Counted from the first letter of the stretch, positions 1 to 9,133 are shown. The stretch: 64,000 nucleotides of DNA from M3007 sp964646615 (GCA_964646615.1 CAZYEV010000054.1:1-64000), one strand, 5' to 3'. Numbers and translations are program-made. The notes: a model not told the origin generated them from the sequence alone.

Positions 1-157
1 AAAAACCAAATATTCACGAAAAAAATAAATGGCTTTTTTTTCAGCCCTCGCAAACGGCACTATTTGTTCGAGTCTTTAGCGACAGGCCGCCCTCAAACGC
101 AACCTGTCGGCACCGAAGAAGAAGATTGGGTTTTGAGGGAATTAAACAAAAATCTAA
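1..157. other. intergenic, no gene seen
   Basis: AT-rich stretch at the window edge, downstream of the TonB receptor terminator. I see no start/stop pair, structured RNA or repeat that I can support. A neighbouring gene may end or begin just outside the window. Confidence 0.5.
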
Positions 158-194
158 AGGCCCTGAAGTACGCGCCGCGCGTGCCTCAGGGCCT
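158..194 (-). terminator. intrinsic terminator of TonB receptor gene
   Basis: A 9-bp perfect stem (AGGCCCTGA / TCAGGGCCT) with a GC-rich loop lies about 30 nt past the receptor stop codon. On the minus strand it is followed by a T-rich tract. Confidence 0.7.
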
Positions 195-224
195 GGTATT
201 TGTTATGCTGTCTTAACGGGCAAT

Positions 225-2462
225 TTACAGCCCACTGGGCGAGAACCGCACTCCCGCATACGCCACGGGGCCCATGATGGGCGCCCAGATTTGAGAGCCG
301 TTGAAGAAGGGACTGGTGGGTTCGTTGGCTGCGATGATGGCGTGGTGTTGTTGGAAGCCCGTCAGATTTTCGCCGCCGATGTAGATTTCCATACGCCGCC
401 AGGTGCGTGTGATTTGCAGGCTCCACAGGGCGTAGGTGGGCGTTATTTCCGGGAAATCGTGCACCAGTTCGTGCGGTATCTGGCTGTTGTCGGGCAGGCG
501 CTGTGGGCCGACGACCTGCACGCGCGTGTTGAGCATCCACTTTTTGTCGGGCGTCGTGTAGTCCAGTGTAACTAAGCCGCGGTGCTGGGCCACAAGGGGC
601 AGTAGGCGCAGCACGCCGTCGCTGAAGGTCGAGCGCGTATCTGTCCATTTATAGGCGATCCGCATATCCAGGCCATTGACGGGCGTGTACTGCAGCATGG
701 TCAGCAGGCTGTTGGCAAAAGCCTGCCCGGGCGAGTAGTAGAAGGCCACCTCAGTGGGCGATTGATCCACATCTACCACGATTTGGCGCACGAAGTCGGT
801 GCGGTACAAGTCCACGTTCAGGCTGGCTTTGCGGCCTGCCATTTTGAACTCATGCGTCAGGTTGATGCCGTAGTTCCAGGCTTCCTCGTGGAGCAAGTTG
901 GGCGCGAAGCGCAGCGCGCGGTTGCTGGCCAGCAGGCTGATGTTTTCGGCCATCAGGTTTGGCGAGCGGTATCCGCGGCCTGCTGAAAGGCGCACGACGG
1001 TTTCCGGGCTGAAGTTGTATTTGGCACTGGCGCGCGGGGTGATGAGCCAACCGAAGCGGCTGTTCCAGTCTATGCGTCCGCCCAGTACGACCACGAGGTC
1101 CGGGATGCCCATGCGCAGGTTGGGGCGGCTATACGTGTATTCGGCCATGACGCCGGGTGCCCATTCTGTTCGGCTGAGGTCTTGCTCGTTGACGCGCTCC
1201 TGGATGTCGTCGTATTGCACCGATGGGGCCAGCACAATCTGGTGGTCGGTGGTGCCAATGATGGACTGGTACAGGGTCTGCCAATAGGCCGAGCGCTGTT
1301 CGGCGGCGTAACGGTTAGGGCCGAAGATGCCGCTGGCGCGGTGCCAGGAGGCTGACACCATATTGCCCACCTGTCGGTAAGGGCGTCCGTTGAGGCCCTC
1401 CATGCCGATTTTGCCCCACACCTCGAGGCGGTCGTTGTGCATTTCGACGCCAAAAAAGCCGGGCACGCCTTCTATGGAGCGTATCTGGCCGCCGCGGCGG
1501 TAGTCCGTCAGGGCCTGCACGTTGAATTGAGCACACATTTCCGGGCTTTCATAGAAGAGGCGATACAGCCCGTTCAGTTGCTGACGATTAGGCGAGTCGT
1601 AGAAGTTGTCGCCGTTCATGTCCCAGCGGTTGCGCACGATGCTGGCGTGCGTCAGTAAGCCATGCGACCATTTGCCCTCGCCGCGGCGGTTGAGGTGCAC
1701 ATTCAGCTCGCCGCGCCCTTCTGTGGAGGTAAAGGCATTGACAAACAGCGGTTTGTCCTGTGTCGGCTTTACCAGGTCCGCGTTTATCTGGCCCGTGATG
1801 CCGGCAAAGCCCTGCCGAACGGAGCTGGCGCCTTTGGCCAGCTGGATGCCGTTGAGCCAGGTGCCGGGCAGATATTCAAACGCATACGGCGTAGCAATGC
1901 CCTGCAGTGTCGGGCGATTTTCCAGCAAGAACTGGCTGTAGATGCCGCGCAGGCCGAGCATCTGAATTTCCTTAACGCCCGTCAGCGCATTGGAGTAGGT
2001 AACGTCGGCGGCGCCGTTGGTCTCGAAACTTTCGGAGAGGTTACAGCAGGGAGCCTTGCGCAGTTCGTTGCGCTCGATGCGCTCCACGTTGCGTGGGTCG
2101 AGCGTCGAGATGCGCGTATCGAAGCGGTGATCCTGAATGGTTACCTCTTGCAACTGCCGCACGCCGCTCACTTCTATCCACAGGCTGTCCTCCTCGGGCA
2201 GTACCTGCACGCGAGCGGGCTGATACCCCGGATACTGAACAAGCAGCGTGCTCTCATGGCAGCGGTGCGGAAGCCAGAAGCGCCCCAGCGTATCGGTGAA
2301 GGTGCCTGCCGTGGTATCGGCCCAACGCACCGCAGCGCCGATGAGGACTTCGGCGTTTTCATTCGTTACAATGCCGTACAAGGTAGTTTTTTGGGAAAAA
2401 AGACCGCTCACCGGCCACACTATGGCCAGCGCGCATATGAAGATGAAAAACCGTTGTTTCAT
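225..2462 (-). CDS. TonB-dependent outer-membrane receptor (metal-associated type)
   Basis: A 745-residue outer-membrane receptor. Residues 1-23 are a signal peptide ending near SGLFSQ. A carboxypeptidase-regulatory-like beta-sandwich follows (about 26-105, GIVTNENAEVLIGAAV). Next come a plug domain with the conserved APCCNLSESFETN and LGLRGIYSQFLLENRP stretches (about 135-250) and a C-terminal beta-barrel ending in an aromatic-rich strand (VAYAGVRFSPSGL). The paired cysteines in the plug are typical of a Bacteroidota receptor subgroup found beside HYC_CC_PP-type small proteins, and such a protein is encoded 93 nt upstream on the same strand. No promoter box is visible in that gap, so the two are probably co-transcribed. 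Family knowledge gives TonB-driven import. Metal ions or metal chelates are my inference from the cysteine-rich partner. The substrate is not shown by the sequence. Confidence 0.88.
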   Translation of the reverse strand: MKQRFFIFICALAIVWPVSGLFSQKTTLYGIVTNENAEVLIGAAVRWADTTAGTFTDTLGRFWLPHRCHESTLLVQYPGYQPARVQVLPEEDSLWIEVSGVRQLQEVTIQDHRFDTRISTLDPRNVERIERNELRKAPCCNLSESFETNGAADVTYSNALTGVKEIQMLGLRGIYSQFLLENRPTLQGIATPYAFEYLPGTWLNGIQLAKGASSVRQGFAGITGQINADLVKPTQDKPLFVNAFTSTEGRGELNVHLNRRGEGKWSHGLLTHASIVRNRWDMNGDNFYDSPNRQQLNGLYRLFYESPEMCAQFNVQALTDYRRGGQIRSIEGVPGFFGVEMHNDRLEVWGKIGMEGLNGRPYRQVGNMVSASWHRASGIFGPNRYAAEQRSAYWQTLYQSIIGTTDHQIVLAPSVQYDDIQERVNEQDLSRTEWAPGVMAEYTYSRPNLRMGIPDLVVVLGGRIDWNSRFGWLITPRASAKYNFSPETVVRLSAGRGYRSPNLMAENISLLASNRALRFAPNLLHEEAWNYGINLTHEFKMAGRKASLNVDLYRTDFVRQIVVDVDQSPTEVAFYYSPGQAFANSLLTMLQYTPVNGLDMRIAYKWTDTRSTFSDGVLRLLPLVAQHRGLVTLDYTTPDKKWMLNTRVQVVGPQRLPDNSQIPHELVHDFPEITPTYALWSLQITRTWRRMEIYIGGENLTGFQQHHAIIAANEPTSPFFNGSQIWAPIMGPVAYAGVRFSPSGL

Positions 2463-2555
2463 TGCTATTTTTTCTTTTTGTTGTTGTAGAATAAAATAAA
2501 AAACGGCACACCGGAAGAACTCCAGCGCGCAAAAGCAATGGAAAACAACGGCGGT

Positions 2556-3089
2556 CTAACAACGGAACACCTCGTGGCGAATGCAGATTTGCCGCCCCGA
2601 AAGTGGCGGTGGCGCTTCGGGCGGTGCCTTGTTCAGCGGCTGCTGCCAGCAGAGCACCGGGCAGAACCACTTGCGAAAGACAGGCGCTTCATCGGCCCAC
2701 AGGGGCAGGTCGGGCAGGTGATCCCACGACAATGGGCCGTGCAGATCGAGCTTCATTTGGTATATCTTGACCGTCTTACTCGTGCAGGTGTGCGACGCCG
2801 ATTGCCAACCGTCGTCGTCCGCAGCGCAACAGGCCGGCACATCTGCACGGGCGCAGCAAGAAGCATTTGCTTCTGCACAAACCTCTACCGGCGGCCGGGT
2901 GCAACAGCTGGTGGCTTCGTGCCCCAAAGCACTGCAGTCGTCTTCGCCTTCCTCATCCAGCGACAGCGGCAGTGAGAACGCCACGGCGCCTTCGCCCTTA
3001 CAGTAGCAATAGATATGCGCCACGCTCACCCCGATGGTCGAGGTCAGCAGCGAGCACATCCACAGCCAGACGGTCAGTAAGCGAAGCAC
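2556..3089 (-). CDS. cysteine-rich HYC_CC_PP-like small exported protein
   Basis: About 177 residues from a GTG start. The ORF extends upstream to 3197, but a promoter box at 3114-3121 would then lie inside the gene, so the GTG at 3089 giving (V/M)LRLLTVWLWMCSLL is preferred. The N-terminus is a hydrophobic export signal. It is followed by HIYCYCKGE, an acidic DEEGEDDC stretch, and several Cys pairs (TSCCTRPP, ASCCARAD, PACCAAD). This pattern resembles the Bacteroidota HYC_CC_PP family, whose members sit next to TonB receptors; here the receptor gene follows directly. The clustered Cys and His suggest metal binding at the periplasmic face. That is inference, as no family member's function is known to me. 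The C-terminal part (about 110-177) has a further Cys and many Trp and Pro. Confidence 0.65.
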   Translation of the reverse strand: MLRLLTVWLWMCSLLTSTIGVSVAHIYCYCKGEGAVAFSLPLSLDEEGEDDCSALGHEATSCCTRPPVEVCAEANASCCARADVPACCAADDDGWQSASHTCTSKTVKIYQMKLDLHGPLSWDHLPDLPLWADEAPVFRKWFCPVLCWQQPLNKAPPEAPPPLSGRQICIRHEVFRC

Positions 3090-3113
3090 AAAAGAAGCAA
3101 TTTTATTCGGAGG

Positions 3114-3121
3114 CAAAATTA
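3114..3121 (-). promoter_or_regulatory. -7 box of HYC-like/TonB receptor operon
   Basis: TAATTTTG on the minus strand fits TAnnTTTG. A TTTG lies 21 nt upstream, in -33 position. The box is 24 nt before the chosen GTG start. Confidence 0.55.
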
Positions 3122-3234
3122 GTGCGCTAATAACGGTATTTCCAAACCCAAATACTAACAGCCCGTAAAACGGCGCGAAATGAGGATTATTCTCCAAAAA
3201 AAATTCTCGAAGGCTCGCGCTGCCGTAGCCTGCT

Positions 3235-3242
3235 TACCTTTG
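3235..3242 (+). promoter_or_regulatory. -7 box of amidohydrolase gene
   Basis: TACCTTTG matches the Bacteroidota -7 consensus and lies 46 nt before the ATG at 3289. No clear -33 TTG is seen. Confidence 0.5.
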
Positions 3243-3288
3243 GCACAGCATTTCAGCCAACTTTTAAAGCAGCAACAATTCCAGAACA

Positions 3289-4611
3289 ATGAAAAAACTC
3301 GCACTGTCTTTTGCCATAAGTGCAGCGTTTGCCTGCAGCAGTCTTATGGCTCAAACGGCCATTTTGTTTGAAAACGTCCGCGTTTTCAATGGAAAATCGC
3401 CTAATCTCAGCGGCCCAATGAACGTGTTGGTGGAGGGCAACACCATCAAATCTATGAGCATAGCGCCTATTGCTGCGCCAGCAGGCGCCACGGTCATCCA
3501 GGGCAATGGTCGCACGCTGATGCCCGGGCTGATAGACGTACATGTACACATGGTGTTTGGCGCGCTCACGATGGCCGAAATGATGTCGCCCAATCTGTCA
3601 GAGGAGGGGATCGTTCAGAAAGCAGCCATCGGCGCCGAAGCGATGCTCATGCGCGGCTTTACCGCTGTGCGCGATGCCGGAGGGCCTATCTTTCCGCTCA
3701 AGGCGGCCATTGACCAGGGCAAAGTCAAAGGCCCACGCATCTGGCCTTCGGGCGCCATCATCAGCCAGACGGCAGGCCATGGCGACTTCCGCACGCCCGA
3801 CGAGCGCCCGCGCCGCTTCTTTGGCATGCCCTCGCGCTCCGAACGCTATGGAGCCAACTTCATCGCCGACGGACGCGACGAAGTGCTCGTAGCCGTGCGC
3901 GAAAACCTGCGCTTTGGCGCCAGCCAGATCAAACTCACCGCCGGCGGAGGCACCTCCTCAGCCTATGACCCGGTGGACGTTACTCAGTACACTTTCGACG
4001 AAATGCGCGCCGCTGTCGAAGCCGCCGAAGACTGGGGCACCTACGTCATGGTACATGCTTACACCCCTCGCGCCATCCGACGCGCCATAGATGCCGGTGT
4101 CAAGTGCATTGAACACGGGCAGCTGGCCGACGAAGCCACCGTGCGGTACATCGCCAAAAAAGGCATCTGGCTCAGCATGCAAAACCTGAGGGAGAGTACT
4201 CCCGATATGGACCCTCTGCGTCGAGAGAAGCGCAAACCTGTCATCGAGAATCAGCCTAACGTCTGGGGCTGGGCTAAAAAGTACAAAGCCAAACTCGCCT
4301 GGGGCACCGACTTCCTCTTTGAGCCAGAGCTCAACGAGCAGCAAAACGAGTACTTAGTCCGGCTGCAAAAGTGGTTCACGCCCGCCGAAGCGCTCAAAAT
4401 GGTTACGCACGACAACGGCCAACTGCTTCAGCTTTCCGGTCTGCGAAGCCCTTACCAGGGCAAAATCGGCGTGGTCGAAATCGGCGCACTGGCCGACCTG
4501 ATTCTGGTGGACGGCAACCCGCTGCAAGACTTCTCGCTCATCGCAAAACCTGCCGAGAAGTTTGTCGTCATCATGAAAGACGGAAAAATCTACAAAAATA
4601 CGCTCCGATAG
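3289..4611 (+). CDS. secreted amidohydrolase-family metallohydrolase
   Basis: A 440-residue member of the amidohydrolase superfamily, in the Xaa-Pro dipeptidase/imidazolonepropionase-like group. Residues 1-21 form a signal peptide (cut near LMAQ), so the enzyme is periplasmic or exported. The metal site is complete: H85 and H87 (GLIDVHVHM), the probable carboxylated K215 (IKLTAGGG), H256 (MVHAYT), H276 (CIEHGQ) and D341 (AWGTDF). The small beta-sandwich domain is formed by the two ends (about 24-75 and 400-440, GALADLILVDGNPL). It would hydrolyse a C-N bond, possibly in a dipeptide or cyclic amide; the substrate cannot be read from sequence. It has its own promoter box and is followed by a hairpin, so it is probably monocistronic. 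Confidence 0.88.
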   Translation: MKKLALSFAISAAFACSSLMAQTAILFENVRVFNGKSPNLSGPMNVLVEGNTIKSMSIAPIAAPAGATVIQGNGRTLMPGLIDVHVHMVFGALTMAEMMSPNLSEEGIVQKAAIGAEAMLMRGFTAVRDAGGPIFPLKAAIDQGKVKGPRIWPSGAIISQTAGHGDFRTPDERPRRFFGMPSRSERYGANFIADGRDEVLVAVRENLRFGASQIKLTAGGGTSSAYDPVDVTQYTFDEMRAAVEAAEDWGTYVMVHAYTPRAIRRAIDAGVKCIEHGQLADEATVRYIAKKGIWLSMQNLRESTPDMDPLRREKRKPVIENQPNVWGWAKKYKAKLAWGTDFLFEPELNEQQNEYLVRLQKWFTPAEALKMVTHDNGQLLQLSGLRSPYQGKIGVVEIGALADLILVDGNPLQDFSLIAKPAEKFVVIMKDGKIYKNTLR

Positions 4612-4621
4612 CATCATTCAT

Positions 4622-4652
4622 TGAGGCCCAATACGCTGCGATAAGGCCCTCA
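4622..4652 (+). terminator. hairpin after amidohydrolase gene
   Basis: TGAGGCC pairs with GGCCCTCA (one bulge) 10 nt past the stop codon. There is no strong T tract, so this is a weak terminator candidate. Confidence 0.4.
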
Positions 4653-4772
4653 TGGGGCAAAATAGAAAGCCTTAGCCGGCAAATACACGGCAATTTTTCG
4701 CCCACATGTGCGCTTTGACGTTTCTTTGGGCGGCCAAAGGGCCGTTCAAGTCTCTCACATCAAGCGCCTGCC

Positions 4773-5429
4773 ATGAGTTTTGTTTTTGACCAGATAAAGG
4801 AACGCCTGCACGCCGGCCTGATAGCCGATGCGGCCCAGTATGTGCGTCAGGAGGAAACCCCCACAGCAGTGGCCTTAGACTGCTGGAGCGCGGCCATTCT
4901 GGCCGGCCTGTCGCAATATGTGGATCGCCCGCGCGCCATGAAGCGCATCTTTGAAGGCCTGGACACCTTCCCTGCAGAGGTAATGGGCAGGCCTGAACAG
5001 CTGCTGCGCTCGGGCAATCTGGCTCAGGGAGACCCTAAAGACCGCTCCGGGCAGCTGCTGGGCCAGCTCTTCGGCGAGCGCATCAGCGCCGTGCGGGCCA
5101 CGGTGGCCGAGCATGCGGGTGTTTCCCTGCCCGCAGCCTCCGAACTGCTGGGCATTGCCGGCCCTATCGTGCTGAGCGTGCTCAGCCTGCGCCTCCGCAA
5201 AGGCGAGCTGAGTGTGTCGGGCTTAGCCAATCTGCTGCGCACCGAGCGCCAGCGCCTCAATGCTGTGTTGCCTGCTCAGGTCGCTGAAAGCCTCGGCATC
5301 AGCCTGCCGCTCAGCGCGGAGGAGGATTTGCCGCCTCAGACCGAGGGCATGCGCTGGGGCCTCGCCCTGGCTATTGCCGTAGCACTTGGGCTGGTCACAC
5401 TCGTCGCCTTCAAGCAATGCGCGGGCTGA
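4773..5429 (+). CDS. DUF937-like membrane-anchored protein
   Basis: 218 residues. The N-terminal 170 residues are helical with alternating small and hydrophobic residues. A segment GQLLGQLFGERISAVRATVAEHAG followed by ELLGIAGPIVLSVL (quoted here as separate motifs GQLLGQLFGE and GIAGPIVLSVL) is typical of DUF937. One transmembrane helix lies at the extreme C-terminus (about 197-213, LALAIAVALGLVTLVAF), followed by only a few residues ending CAG, so the protein looks tail-anchored in the inner membrane. No catalytic motif is visible and the family has no established function. A TTTCTTTG at 4721-4728, one mismatch from the -7 consensus, may be its promoter. A 131-nt gap separates it from the oligopeptidase gene. 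Confidence 0.75.
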   Translation: MSFVFDQIKERLHAGLIADAAQYVRQEETPTAVALDCWSAAILAGLSQYVDRPRAMKRIFEGLDTFPAEVMGRPEQLLRSGNLAQGDPKDRSGQLLGQLFGERISAVRATVAEHAGVSLPAASELLGIAGPIVLSVLSLRLRKGELSVSGLANLLRTERQRLNAVLPAQVAESLGISLPLSAEEDLPPQTEGMRWGLALAIAVALGLVTLVAFKQCAG

Positions 5430-5560
5430 AACGATCACCCAAAAGTGCCCATACTCACAGAGCTGTTTCGCTTGAAACAAGCGAACTGCGCCCAATCCGG
5501 TCATAGGCCAATGCCCTACATGCCCGCCTTACCCAACAACACAATAACTCCCTGTCTGCT

Positions 5561-7735
5561 ATGCGCCTGTGCAAAAACACCCTCCTGTTGACGGCCTGTT
5601 TGTCCCTGCTGTTTTCCATGTGCAGCCCAAATCCTGCCGAACGTATGCCCAGCCCACTCCCACCTTCTGTGTTTAAGCCCGAACAGTACACGCCACCACG
5701 CGCGGCAAAGAAGCCCAAACAGCTCACCTCAGCCCACGGCGATGTACGCACTGACGACTATTACTGGCTCAACGAGCGCGACAATCCCGAAGTGCGCGCC
5801 TATCTGGAGGCCGAAAACCGCTATGCCGACTCCGTGCTGGCGCCCGTAGCGGCCTTGCAAGAACGCCTCTTCGAGGAAATGAAAGCCCGCATCCAGCAAG
5901 ACGACAACACGGTTCCCTATTTCAAAAACGGCTACTGGTACTATGCCCGATTCGAGAGTGGCAAGGAATACCCCATCTATTGTCGCAAAAAAGAAACCTT
6001 AGAAGCGCCCGAGGAAATCATGGTGGATGCCAATGCGCTGGCTGAGGGCAAACCTTATTGCTTAGTCTCCTACCTCAACGTCAGCCCCGACAATCGCCTG
6101 CTCTTCTATGCCGTGGATTACAGCGGGCGCAACCTCTTTGAAGGGCGCATCCTCGACCTGAACACCGGACGCCTGTTGCCCGATGGCTTTAACGGCCAGA
6201 TAGCCGGCGCCACCGCCTGGGCCAACGACAGCCAACACCTCTTTTATGAAACCAAAGACCCCGTAACCCTTCGCCCCGACAAAATCCGCAGGCACCGCAT
6301 CGGCACCGACGGCAAACGCGACGCCATTGTCCTGGAAGAACCCGACGAAACCCTGTACCTCAACCTCACCAAAGCCAAATCGGGCCAGTACATCTTTGTC
6401 AACCACGGATACACCGACAACTTAGAAACGCACTACCTGAGCGCCGACAACCCAACGGGCCAGTTCCGCGTCTTTCGCCCTCGACAAAAAGACTTCTTCT
6501 ACGAGGTGGAGCATCACGGGGCGCATTTCCTCATTCGCACCAACTGGGAAGCCCGCAACTTCCGCCTGATGCAAACGCCAGAGGACAAACCCGGCCCAGA
6601 AAACTGGACAGAAGTCATTGCCCACCGCCCCGACGTGCTGCTGGACGGCCTGGAGGTCTTCCGCAACCACGTCGTGCTCGTCGAGCGCAAAGACGGCCTT
6701 AAACAAATGCGCATCATCCGCTGGGCCGACCGTCAGGAGCATTACTTAGACTTTGGCGAGCCTACCTACACGGTCAGCCCCGACGTCAACCCCGAATACG
6801 ACAGCCAGACGCTGCGCTACCGCTTTGCTTCGCTCAAAACGCCCAACTCCATCTTCGACTACGACATGGAGACCCGCCAGAAGACCCTTCGGAAAACCGA
6901 CCCGGTGCTGGGCGGCTTCGACGCCAACAACTACGAAACCGAATGGCTCTGGGCGCCCGCGCGCGACGGTAAACGGGTGCCCATTTCGCTGGTGTATCGG
7001 AAAGGAACACCGCTCGACGGCAGCGCGCCCTGCCTGTTGGTGGGCTACGGCGCCTACGGCTTTGCGTACGACCCGGGTTTCAACCGTGAGGCACTCAGCC
7101 TGCTCGACCGCGGCTTCATCTACGCCATCGCGCACATTCGCGGCGGCGTGGAAATGGGCTACGGCTGGTACGACGACGGCAAGATGCTGCGCAAAATGAA
7201 CACATTCTACGACTTCATAGACTGCGCCGCCTACCTGTGCGCCCAAAAACGCACCAGCGCCGACCGACTGTTTGCCTCCGGGCGCTCCGCCGGCGGCTTG
7301 CTCATGGGCGCCGTGGCCAACCTGGCCCCCCAACAATTCCGGGGCATCATTGCCGGCGTGCCGTTCGTGGATGTGCTCACCACCATGAGCGACCCCTCCA
7401 TCCCGCTCACCACAGGCGAATACACCGAGTGGGGCAACCCGGCCGTGCGCGAAGAGTACGAATACATGAAACAATACTCGCCCTACGACAACGTCCGAGC
7501 GCAAGACTACCCGCACCTGCTCGTCCTGACCTCCTTTGCCGACTCGCAGGTGCAGTACTTCGAACCGGCCAAATGGGTGGCCAAACTGCGCGACCTGAAG
7601 ACCGACAACAACACGCTGCTGTTCAAAACCAACATGAGCGGCTCCCACGGCGGCTCTTCCGGACGCTTCGAACGCCTGCGCGAGCGCGCCCTGGAATACG
7701 CCTGGATGCTGGGAGTCCTGGGGCGAACGGAATAA
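5561..7735 (+). CDS. oligopeptidase B (S9A prolyl-oligopeptidase family), lipoprotein
   Basis: 724 residues; serine oligopeptidase cutting short peptides after basic residues (family knowledge). Residues 1-21 are a lipoprotein signal with lipobox LFSMC, so the mature enzyme is predicted to be membrane-anchored in the envelope. The seven-bladed propeller covers about 90-460. The C-terminal alpha/beta-hydrolase domain holds the full triad: S576 in GRSAGG, D661 in SFADSQVQYFEP and H696 in GSHGGSSG. The QVQYFEPAKWVAKLR stretch is diagnostic of oligopeptidase B rather than prolyl oligopeptidase. RGGVEMGYGWYDDGK (about 527-541) matches the family's RGG motif. E. coli PtrB is cytosolic, whereas a lipid-anchored form is common in Bacteroidota. 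No promoter box is obvious upstream. Confidence 0.92.
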   Translation: MRLCKNTLLLTACLSLLFSMCSPNPAERMPSPLPPSVFKPEQYTPPRAAKKPKQLTSAHGDVRTDDYYWLNERDNPEVRAYLEAENRYADSVLAPVAALQERLFEEMKARIQQDDNTVPYFKNGYWYYARFESGKEYPIYCRKKETLEAPEEIMVDANALAEGKPYCLVSYLNVSPDNRLLFYAVDYSGRNLFEGRILDLNTGRLLPDGFNGQIAGATAWANDSQHLFYETKDPVTLRPDKIRRHRIGTDGKRDAIVLEEPDETLYLNLTKAKSGQYIFVNHGYTDNLETHYLSADNPTGQFRVFRPRQKDFFYEVEHHGAHFLIRTNWEARNFRLMQTPEDKPGPENWTEVIAHRPDVLLDGLEVFRNHVVLVERKDGLKQMRIIRWADRQEHYLDFGEPTYTVSPDVNPEYDSQTLRYRFASLKTPNSIFDYDMETRQKTLRKTDPVLGGFDANNYETEWLWAPARDGKRVPISLVYRKGTPLDGSAPCLLVGYGAYGFAYDPGFNREALSLLDRGFIYAIAHIRGGVEMGYGWYDDGKMLRKMNTFYDFIDCAAYLCAQKRTSADRLFASGRSAGGLLMGAVANLAPQQFRGIIAGVPFVDVLTTMSDPSIPLTTGEYTEWGNPAVREEYEYMKQYSPYDNVRAQDYPHLLVLTSFADSQVQYFEPAKWVAKLRDLKTDNNTLLFKTNMSGSHGGSSGRFERLRERALEYAWMLGVLGRTE

Positions 7736-7842
7736 TGCCGCCCGCGAGGCCCCGCTACGACAATCCAGCACCATTTCAAGCATTTTGCAAACACAGCCCA
7801 GGCCGGAAAAAACTTTTTTACATTACACTTTAAAATTCATGC

Positions 7843-7850
7843 TATTTTTG
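7843..7850 (+). promoter_or_regulatory. -7 box of AAA/DUF4143 gene
   Basis: TATTTTTG fits TAnnTTTG and lies 32 nt before the ATG at 7883, in an AT-rich spacer. Confidence 0.55.
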
Positions 7851-7882
7851 CCTATTCAAATTTAAAAATCTGGCAAATTAGC

Positions 7883-9031
7883 ATGATTGAACGCGCTATT
7901 GGCCCTTCCATTCAAGCCAGGTTGTTTGGCGGCAAGACTATTGTGATACTGGGCCCCCGACAGGTGGGTAAGACGACTTTAGCGCGGCAATTGGTAACTA
8001 CCCGACCTGAGGCCCTTGTGCTGTGGCTGACGGGCGATGACCCCGAGACCCGACTGCTACTCACCAATGCTTCTTTAGGGCGACTGCGTGCCCTCATTCA
8101 TCACCACAAGATAGTGGTCGTGGACGAAGCACAACGCATATCGGGCATAGGGCTGACGCTCAAACTAATCCACGACAACTTCCCGGAAGTGCAACTGTTG
8201 GTTACCGGCTCGTCGGCCTTAGACATAGCAGAGCAAACTGCTGAATCGCTCACAGGCCGCAAATGGGAGTACCTGCTATTACCGCTTTCCTTTGCCGAAC
8301 TGACACAGCACCACGGCCTGATGGAGGAACGCGGCCAGCTGCCCCATCGCCTGATTTTTGGCGCTTATCCGGAAGTGATCATCGCACCTGAAAAGGCCCG
8401 CGAAACACTGGTTCATTTAGCCAGCGATTACCTGTACAAAGACCTCTTTCGGCTCGAACAGCTCAAAAAACCAGCCCTGTTGGAAAACATCGTCCGGGCA
8501 TTGGCGCTGCAACTCGGCAGTGAGGTGCATTACCATGAACTGGGACAATTAGTTGGCGCCTCACCCCAAACAATAGAAAAGTACATAGACCTTTTAGAAA
8601 AGGCTTTCATCGTCTTTCGCCTTCCGGCTTTTAGCCGAAACCTCCGCAATGAAATCAAAAAGGGCCGAAAAATCTATTTCTGGGATAATGGCATCCGCAA
8701 CGCCGTACTGGGCAATTTCTCCTGCATCGAAACCCGGACGGATGCCGGCGCTCTGTGGGAAAATTACTTAGTAGCGGAACGCCTCAAGTTCCAGCACTAC
8801 GCCCGCACCTTCGCTCGCGCCTACTTCTGGCGCACTACCGACCAGCAAGAGGTGGACTATATCGAGGAATTGGACGGTCAAATCACCGTCTTCGAGTTCA
8901 AATGGAACCCCACAGGTAAAGCCAGATTACCCAAGGCCCTGAGCCAGGCGTACCCTGTCAAAGCCTTCTACACCATAACACCGGAAAACTACGACCTGTA
9001 CCTGACAGCGGAGACGCTCCAGGAACCATAA
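7883..9031 (+). CDS. ATP-binding protein, AAA_14 plus DUF4143
   Basis: 382 residues with the usual two-part layout of this family. The N-terminal P-loop ATPase has Walker A GPRQVGKT (24-31) and Walker B VVVDEA (78-83), followed by a sensor-like VTGSSAL. The C-terminal DUF4143 region (about 190-350) contains LGQLVGASPQTIEKYIDLLEKAF, a winged-helix-like part (given here as GQLVGASPQTIEKYID), then ENYLVAERLK and the WRTTDQQEVDYIE stretch resembling a PD-(D/E)XK-like fold. These proteins are widespread, often strain-variable, and of unknown cellular role. No toxin partner or restriction gene lies next to it here. GC looks slightly lower than in its neighbours, which would fit recent acquisition, but that needs measuring. 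Confidence 0.88.
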   Translation: MIERAIGPSIQARLFGGKTIVILGPRQVGKTTLARQLVTTRPEALVLWLTGDDPETRLLLTNASLGRLRALIHHHKIVVVDEAQRISGIGLTLKLIHDNFPEVQLLVTGSSALDIAEQTAESLTGRKWEYLLLPLSFAELTQHHGLMEERGQLPHRLIFGAYPEVIIAPEKARETLVHLASDYLYKDLFRLEQLKKPALLENIVRALALQLGSEVHYHELGQLVGASPQTIEKYIDLLEKAFIVFRLPAFSRNLRNEIKKGRKIYFWDNGIRNAVLGNFSCIETRTDAGALWENYLVAERLKFQHYARTFARAYFWRTTDQQEVDYIEELDGQITVFEFKWNPTGKARLPKALSQAYPVKAFYTITPENYDLYLTAETLQEP

Positions 9032-9040
9032 GCGATTTTG

Positions 9041-9057
9041 AAGGGCCTGCGGCCTTT
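9041..9057 (+). terminator. terminator of AAA/DUF4143 gene
   Basis: A 7-bp stem (AAGGGCC-TGC-GGCCTTT, one G-U pair) followed by a T tract, 9 nt past the stop codon. Confidence 0.6.
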
Positions 9058-9096
9058 TCAGCGATATCAGACTGGAAAAAAGAGGCAAAAACTTAG

Positions 9097-9133
9097 AAAC
9101 CCGAGCAAGCAACGATGATGCCTGCCCGGGTTT
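9097..9133 (-). terminator. terminator of the T9SS cargo gene on the minus strand
   Basis: AAACCCGAGCA pairs with TGCCCGGGTTT (one mismatch). On the minus strand T-rich sequence follows. With the hairpin at 9041 it separates two convergent genes. Confidence 0.6.

Noticed and set aside
1662..2489. 275-codon frame on the plus strand opposite the TonB receptor
   Set aside because: Exact antisense of a well-supported gene, with low-complexity composition and no family motif. High GC creates such open antisense frames.
6746..7783. 345-codon minus-strand frame
   Set aside because: Antisense to the catalytic half of oligopeptidase B, whose motifs are intact. Its Val/Gly/His-rich content is a reverse-frame artefact.
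7883..9031. AAA/DUF4143 gene as part of a defence island
   Set aside because: No restriction, toxin or nuclease gene is adjacent. The family alone is not enough evidence.
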